From Sulfurirhabdus sp043759595 (GTDB taxonomy: Bacteria; Pseudomonadota; Gammaproteobacteria; Burkholderiales; SMCO01): a stretch of 64,000 bases of DNA. Under the pieces are notes generated by a model. The model did no database searches. It saw nothing but the letters and a program-made list of their open reading frames with translations, and was not told where the DNA came from. The DNA is taken from contig JAYVLG010000045.1 in NCBI GenBank assembly GCA_043759595.1, forward strand, positions 1 through 64,000. The letters run 5' to 3'. The stretch's first letter is position 1. Each line of letters begins with the position of its first letter. Below are positions 59,538 through 64,000 of this stretch, piece by piece. The position numbers and the translations under genes were made by a program.

Positions 59538-62500
59538 ATGAAAAACACCCTTGGACAATTGCTGAAGCCTCTTGCGGTCATCGTCGCCTCTGTCTTAATT
59601 TATAGCCAAAGTGCAACAATAGCCAATGCTGCGTCTACCGACCTTGCCAATGTGCCAATGGCAGTAAAAAACTCGGTCACGCCGAATATCCTGGTTATTT
59701 ACGATAATTCCCAATCCATGGATGCCTACATGAATGGCACACTGGTCTCAGGTAATAACACAAACACCCGAGGCAACATTGGGCGTGGAGTAATGCGCAA
59801 TGCCATAACAAGCTACCGCTATGCCTTCAATTGGGGGCTCATGACCTATGGCATGTCGGGTACCCCTGGGTTATACAACACCTACGCTTACTACCTGGGC
59901 TCAGATACCGGCATGAATTTCACCGATGACTGCGTGGGCTACAGTTCTGGCAATCCACCCACGCCAGGTGTTTCAGCGACAAACGGAAACCGACGTTGCA
60001 TTGCGAACCCCCAACCATTTACTGGCGGAAATTACGTCACCTATGACGTTACTGGCGATGATGCAAACATTCAAGACGTTCTATATCACCCTAGTGTATT
60101 CACCAGTTTGTGGGGGCTTAACGCTGGCACAGGCACCAGTTACGATATTTATCTCACACACAAAACATCTTCAGGTAACTCCTGGGTTTCGGGTGCGTTC
60201 CAAACTTCTCAAGGGACTTGGAGCTTCACGCCTACTGATGCTGGCTATTTATCGACCAATCCTCCTATTACACGTCAACTATATACTCCTAGAGGATGGG
60301 GATATAATGCCAACATTACAGGATCAGGCAATCTGAATGAATCCGTACAGGCAGATTCTACGACCCATTACAATAGTTTAATTTCGCTCTTGGCGAGTGA
60401 AACCAACGGCAGCACTAGCGAAGTAAAAAATGGCGCGGTATTTACTCCCCTTAAAGGCTCACTGGATTCAGCCAAAACGTACTTTGCCACATCCTATAAC
60501 AGCAATAACAGCCCTATAGCATACTCCTGCCAGCAAAATTTTGTGATGCTGGTTACCGACGGCCTGCCTACGGGAAAAACGGATGGTTCACTGTATTCCG
60601 ATTCGGATCGCACCAACAGTTGCACTTGGAGCACCACCACTAACACGTGTACCACAGGCAGCTTCGGCGTTGCCGCAAACGATGCCATTGGCTCAGTCAC
60701 GGCTTTGCGCAGCACTACCAACGCCACTAAAACAACGCCTTACGATATCACCACCTATGTCGTAGCGTTGGGAGACACCGTTGCCAATGCCAATGCGCTG
60801 TCGGTAATGAATGCAATGGCATATAACGGAGGAACCGATAAGGCTTTGCTCGCCAGCGATGCAGCATCTTTTCAGAATGCGATTAATGCAATTACCGATG
60901 ACATTGTTGCTAAAGTTGGTTCATCCGCTGCGGTTTCTGTCGCAAATGCCCATGTTACTTCTACTGATAATGCTTCGTTTGCCACAAGCTACAACTCGGG
61001 CACCTGGGCTGGAAATTTAGATTCATTTGCAATTGATGTCACAACCGGTGTACCCCAAACAACCTCACTCTGGACATCGGGTTCAGCTCAAGCTCAGCTT
61101 GATTCGCTCACCCTTACCAGTCGGATGATTGTCACTTCCACGGCCACAGCTGGTGCTATAGGAGGCATTCAATTTCAACCAACTTCAGCATCTACCACTA
61201 CTAAATTAAGCACAGCACAGCAAACTTTGCTTAACTCACCTAGCGCTACTGATGGCGCTGCAGTATTAAGCTACTTGCGTGGCGACCGCACCGGTGAAAC
61301 AGCCGGTACTTACCGTGTTCGTGCACATTTATTTGGTGATACTGTTAATGCAGAGCCCGTTGTAGTGAGAGAGCCTAGCGCAAACTATGCAGATACAGAC
61401 TACGAAGGCACCACAACAACATTTAAAGAAGCCAATGCAGGAAGAACCCGTATGGTTTATCAAGCTGCAAACGATGGTATGTTGCATGCGTTTACTGCAA
61501 GTACGGGTGTTGAAGCTTGGGCATTTATCCCAAATCTTGTCATGGCCAGCCTTAACAACTTGAGTAGCAAAACCGCTTTTAGTCATAAATATATCGTCGA
61601 TGGCACGCCAGTTTCAGGCGATGTGGATTTTCAAAATGTGGATGGTGCCACGGGTAGCGGAACAGCTTGGCGCACAATTCTGGTTGGAGGACTGGGTAAG
61701 GGAGGGCGCGGTTACTATGCGCTTAATGTCACGGACCCGACTGCTGCCAACGAAGCAGCCGTTGCCAGCAAGGTATTATGGGAATTTCCAAACAGCATCA
61801 CCAACACCTCCACTAGAAACGCAGCCATTTTGAATATGGGTTATTCCTTTGGCAAACCGATCATTGTCAAAACCGCAGCTAAAGGTTGGGTCGTGCTTGT
61901 CACTTCTGGTTATAACAACGGTACCAATACCGGTGACAGTGGGGGTGATGGTCTAGGGCACCTGTACGTAGTAAACCCCAAAACAGGTGATTTAATTAAA
62001 GATATTCCAACCACTGGATGCACTACAACTCCAACATCATCCCCATGCGGCCTGGCTCAAATTAGTGCCTATGTGGATAACCCGGATCTGGATAACACCA
62101 CTGACTTTGTGTACGGTGGAGACCTTATGGGTAACGTATGGCGTTTTGATCTGTCAGCAAACAGCTCTTCTAGCTGGTCTGTAGCCAAGTTTGCAACTTT
62201 AAAAGACAATGCATCTACCCCCGCAACACAACCTATCACCACTGCTCCAGAACTAGCCAGCATTTCGATTAGCGGCACTAACCGCCGTTTTGTTTATGTT
62301 GGAACGGGGCAATACATGGGTGACACAGACGTTCCATGCCCTGCAAGCGGTTGCCCTACCGGTAAAACACAAAATGCAAATGCTCAACAAACCCAAACTA
62401 TGTATGGCATGATTGACGATACAATTAATCCATTAACCTCAAGTACTTCTGTTTCAACAAGGAGCGTTTTGCAGCAGCAGTCTCTGACTATAAATACAAC

Positions 62501-62912
62501 CTCAATGACAAGTACCGTTACCAATAGCACAGTCAATTTCACTACTCAAAAAGGGTGGTATGTTGATTTACCTACAACAGGTGAGCGCGTCAACACTGAC
62601 CCTGCATTAGCAGGCGGTGCCTTGATCTTTACCACTAACATTCCCAGCACAACCATTTGTGTTCCCGGTGGAAGCAGTTGGTTATATTTCTTGAATTATC
62701 AGACGGGTGGACTAGTTACAAACTCCACAGTAACTTGGTCAGGAAAGTCCTTGGGACAAGCGCTTGCCAGTCGGCCTGTACTCATCCAATTACCAAGCGG
62801 CAAGGTAGTTACGCTGATTCGCAAATCGGATGCCACAACGGCAACGGAAGATGTTCCAATACCACCAACAGGATCATCTGGAAAACGTGTTTCCTGGCGC
62901 GAAATTCTTTAA
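59538..62912 (+). CDS. pilY1: Type IV pilus tip adhesin/assembly protein PilY1
   Basis: 1124 residues from ATG 59538 (GGAG nine bases upstream; the GTG at 59502 lacks support). Signal peptide, then a von Willebrand A-like segment (NILVIYDNSQSMD at 50-62, with D-x-S-x-S). The C-terminal half is the PilC/PilY1 beta-propeller, with ...DGMLHAFTA, GGLGKGGRGYYALNVTDP and the Ca-binding loop DNPDLDNTTDFVYGGDLMGN at about 847-866. PilY1 regulates pilus extension and retraction, mediates adhesion and can sense surfaces. Last structural gene of the operon. Confidence 0.95.
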   Translation: MKNTLGQLLKPLAVIVASVLIYSQSATIANAASTDLANVPMAVKNSVTPNILVIYDNSQSMDAYMNGTLVSGNNTNTRGNIGRGVMRNAITSYRYAFNWGLMTYGMSGTPGLYNTYAYYLGSDTGMNFTDDCVGYSSGNPPTPGVSATNGNRRCIANPQPFTGGNYVTYDVTGDDANIQDVLYHPSVFTSLWGLNAGTGTSYDIYLTHKTSSGNSWVSGAFQTSQGTWSFTPTDAGYLSTNPPITRQLYTPRGWGYNANITGSGNLNESVQADSTTHYNSLISLLASETNGSTSEVKNGAVFTPLKGSLDSAKTYFATSYNSNNSPIAYSCQQNFVMLVTDGLPTGKTDGSLYSDSDRTNSCTWSTTTNTCTTGSFGVAANDAIGSVTALRSTTNATKTTPYDITTYVVALGDTVANANALSVMNAMAYNGGTDKALLASDAASFQNAINAITDDIVAKVGSSAAVSVANAHVTSTDNASFATSYNSGTWAGNLDSFAIDVTTGVPQTTSLWTSGSAQAQLDSLTLTSRMIVTSTATAGAIGGIQFQPTSASTTTKLSTAQQTLLNSPSATDGAAVLSYLRGDRTGETAGTYRVRAHLFGDTVNAEPVVVREPSANYADTDYEGTTTTFKEANAGRTRMVYQAANDGMLHAFTASTGVEAWAFIPNLVMASLNNLSSKTAFSHKYIVDGTPVSGDVDFQNVDGATGSGTAWRTILVGGLGKGGRGYYALNVTDPTAANEAAVASKVLWEFPNSITNTSTRNAAILNMGYSFGKPIIVKTAAKGWVVLVTSGYNNGTNTGDSGGDGLGHLYVVNPKTGDLIKDIPTTGCTTTPTSSPCGLAQISAYVDNPDLDNTTDFVYGGDLMGNVWRFDLSANSSSSWSVAKFATLKDNASTPATQPITTAPELASISISGTNRRFVYVGTGQYMGDTDVPCPASGCPTGKTQNANAQQTQTMYGMIDDTINPLTSSTSVSTRSVLQQQSLTINTTSMTSTVTNSTVNFTTQKGWYVDLPTTGERVNTDPALAGGALIFTTNIPSTTICVPGGSSWLYFLNYQTGGLVTNSTVTWSGKSLGQALASRPVLIQLPSGKVVTLIRKSDATTATEDVPIPPTGSSGKRVSWREIL

Positions 62913-62957
62913 CAGTACAAATTGAATATAAATATATTTGAAAAGGTAGGTAAAAAA

Positions 62958-63326
62958 ATGAAAACAATTTACTGGACAATATGTACGACTGCAACATTGC
63001 TAGCATTATCCCAATCTTCTTGGGCGGTAATGCCAAAAGGGATTAACACCCCAGCCAACACATCAGTAGTCAATACGTCAGGAACCATTGAGCGGGGAGG
63101 CATGATCAACTCTATTGATCTTGATCACAAAACCATTTCAATTGACGAAATAACTTACCCATTCCCAACATCTTCTGTCAGCATTCACACAAGCGGACAT
63201 AGGGTTGAGGGAAAAAATATGAGTCTTGAAAAAGGTATGTTAATTCGCTTTAACACCGTCAAAGAAAAGTACAGCGATAAAGAAATAATTAAAGAGATCT
63301 GGATTGCACCACCCAAGAGACTGTAA
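62958..63326 (+). CDS. Small secreted PilY2-like protein
   Basis: 122 residues from ATG 62958 (AGGTAGGT upstream). A signal peptide ends SSWAVMPKG, and the mature part is one OB-like beta domain: GTIERGGMINSIDLDHKTIS then MLIRFNTVKEKYSDKEIIKE. Its place right behind pilY1 (45 bp) and size match PilY2 of Pseudomonas, but the sequence similarity cannot be asserted by eye. IS256 begins just after its stop, so the natural 3' flank is lost. Confidence 0.75.
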   Translation: MKTIYWTICTTATLLALSQSSWAVMPKGINTPANTSVVNTSGTIERGGMINSIDLDHKTISIDEITYPFPTSSVSIHTSGHRVEGKNMSLEKGMLIRFNTVKEKYSDKEIIKEIWIAPPKRL

Positions 63327-63329
63327 ATT

Positions 63330-64000
63330 AATTTGTGTAACTGCTCATAGTTCAATACCCTTGAGAGTAAAGGAAAAGAGCCATGAGCAAGAGCACCAAA
63401 CAACAAGTACTGGAACAACAGATCAAAGCGCTTGGTATCAATATCAAGTCAACTGAAGAGTTGGAAGGATTAACCCGACTATTACGCAAAACAACCCTTG
63501 AAGCCATGCTGGAAGGCGAGTTGGATGATCACCTGGGCTACCCGAAACATGCACCAGAAGGTCATCGCAGTGGAAACAGCCGCAACGGCTATAGCAGTAA
63601 AACCCTGAAAGGGGAACATGGCGAAATGGCCATTGAAATCCCCCGTGACCGCAACGGTGAGTTCGATCCCCAGATTATTCCAAAAGGTCAGACACGGCTG
63701 CCGCTGTTTAACGATAAAATTCTGGCCTTATACAGCCGGGGCATGAGCACCCGCGACATCACCGCTACCTTGCGTGAATTGTACGATGTAGAAGTATCTG
63801 CCACATTGATATCCCGCGTCACAGAACATGTCCTGGAGGAAGTACAGGAATGGCAATCCCGCCCGCTGGATGAAATTTACCCGATTGTTTATCTGGATTG
63901 TATCGTGGTTAAGATCCGGCAAGACAAACGGGTAATCAACAAAGCCATCTACCTGGCCTTGGGTATCAATATGGAGGGGCGTAAAGAGTTGCTGGGCTTA
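63330..64000 (+). mobile_element. IS256-family insertion sequence (left part)
   Basis: The sequence changes character after 63326; the transposase starts at 63383 and the element runs off the window. GTGTAACTGCTCATAG near 63336-63351 is a candidate left terminal repeat. The right end and target duplication are not visible. Confidence 0.75.
63383..64000 (+). CDS. IS256-family transposase (partial, window end)
   Basis: Frame open from ATG 63383 (AAGGAAAAG upstream) to the window end, at least 206 residues with no stop. TTLEAMLEGELDDHLGYPKH and GHRSGNSRNGYSSKTLKGEH are the family N-terminus, IEIPRDRNGEFDPQIIPKGQ follows, and IYPIVYLDCIVVKIRQDKRV holds the first catalytic Asp region of the DDE enzyme. 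Full relatives have about 400 residues. It catalyses movement of the IS. It is adjacent to, not inside, the PilY2-like gene. Confidence 0.95.
   Translation, partial: MSKSTKQQVLEQQIKALGINIKSTEELEGLTRLLRKTTLEAMLEGELDDHLGYPKHAPEGHRSGNSRNGYSSKTLKGEHGEMAIEIPRDRNGEFDPQIIPKGQTRLPLFNDKILALYSRGMSTRDITATLRELYDVEVSATLISRVTEHVLEEVQEWQSRPLDEIYPIVYLDCIVVKIRQDKRVINKAIYLALGINMEGRKELLGL

Overview
The window reads as bacterial chromosome from a Gram-negative betaproteobacterium, most plausibly of the order Nitrosomonadales in the broad sense. This rests on the type IV pilin operon order pilE-fimT-pilV-pilW-pilX-pilY1, a PEP-CTERM protein with a sigma-54-like promoter, a YdbH-YnbE-YdbL envelope operon, and the general family content and moderate base composition. 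Genus and species cannot be fixed from the sequence alone.

Layout. 1-1072: a ParB-like gene broken by an in-frame stop, then tRNA-Ser(GCT). 1126-5033: housekeeping genes (aspartate kinase, a small HTH regulator, a radical SAM protein, QueD, a universal stress protein). 5034-7508: a small accessory zone with a PEP-CTERM protein behind a palindrome and a sigma-54-like promoter, a duplicated 3' end of the stress gene, and three short lipoproteins in one operon, one of only 40 residues. 7911-12785: a compact integrated element of about 4.85 kb in the 3' end of tRNA-Ser(TGA). It carries a tyrosine integrase, an AlpA-type regulator, a MobV-type relaxase, a possible PD-(D/E)XK protein and a small unknown protein, with clustered 12-bp repeats at both ends, a 96-bp direct repeat and a triple terminator-like array. 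12960-22935: envelope, RNA-modification and housekeeping genes. 23005-37917: a carbohydrate-storage island (GH57 glucanase, glgC, glgB, pgi, a cupin, pgl-zwf-gnd, glgA, a short alpha-glucan phosphorylase). 37918-45102: an IS630 transposase relic, an amino acid permease, a 1232-residue PAS/GAF/GGDEF/EAL protein and a decayed toxin-antitoxin pair. 45103-56213: housekeeping genes, a second (classical) glycogen phosphorylase, an unknown 555-residue protein with a PilZ-like tail, a cysteine-free Fur-family regulator and thiO. 56330-63326: the minor-pilin/PilY1 operon, ended by an IS256-family insertion sequence that runs off the window.

How the genes fit together. The carbohydrate island joins glycogen synthesis (GlgC, GlgA, GlgB) and breakdown (two phosphorylases, GH57) to glucose-6-phosphate isomerase and the oxidative pentose phosphate branch, so stored glucan could feed NADPH production directly. 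The pilus operon encodes the major pilin-like subunit, the minor pilins that prime assembly and the PilY1 tip protein; the large GGDEF/EAL protein and the PilZ-like protein could tie motility or adhesion to cyclic di-GMP, but that link is inference. The tRNA-Ser(TGA) element looks like a minimal integrative mobilizable element, with integration and regulatory genes, a relaxase, and no visible conjugation or replication genes.

The best candidate for something not yet described is that element: its termini, its phased 10-bp boxes, and the small proteins coupled to the relaxase.
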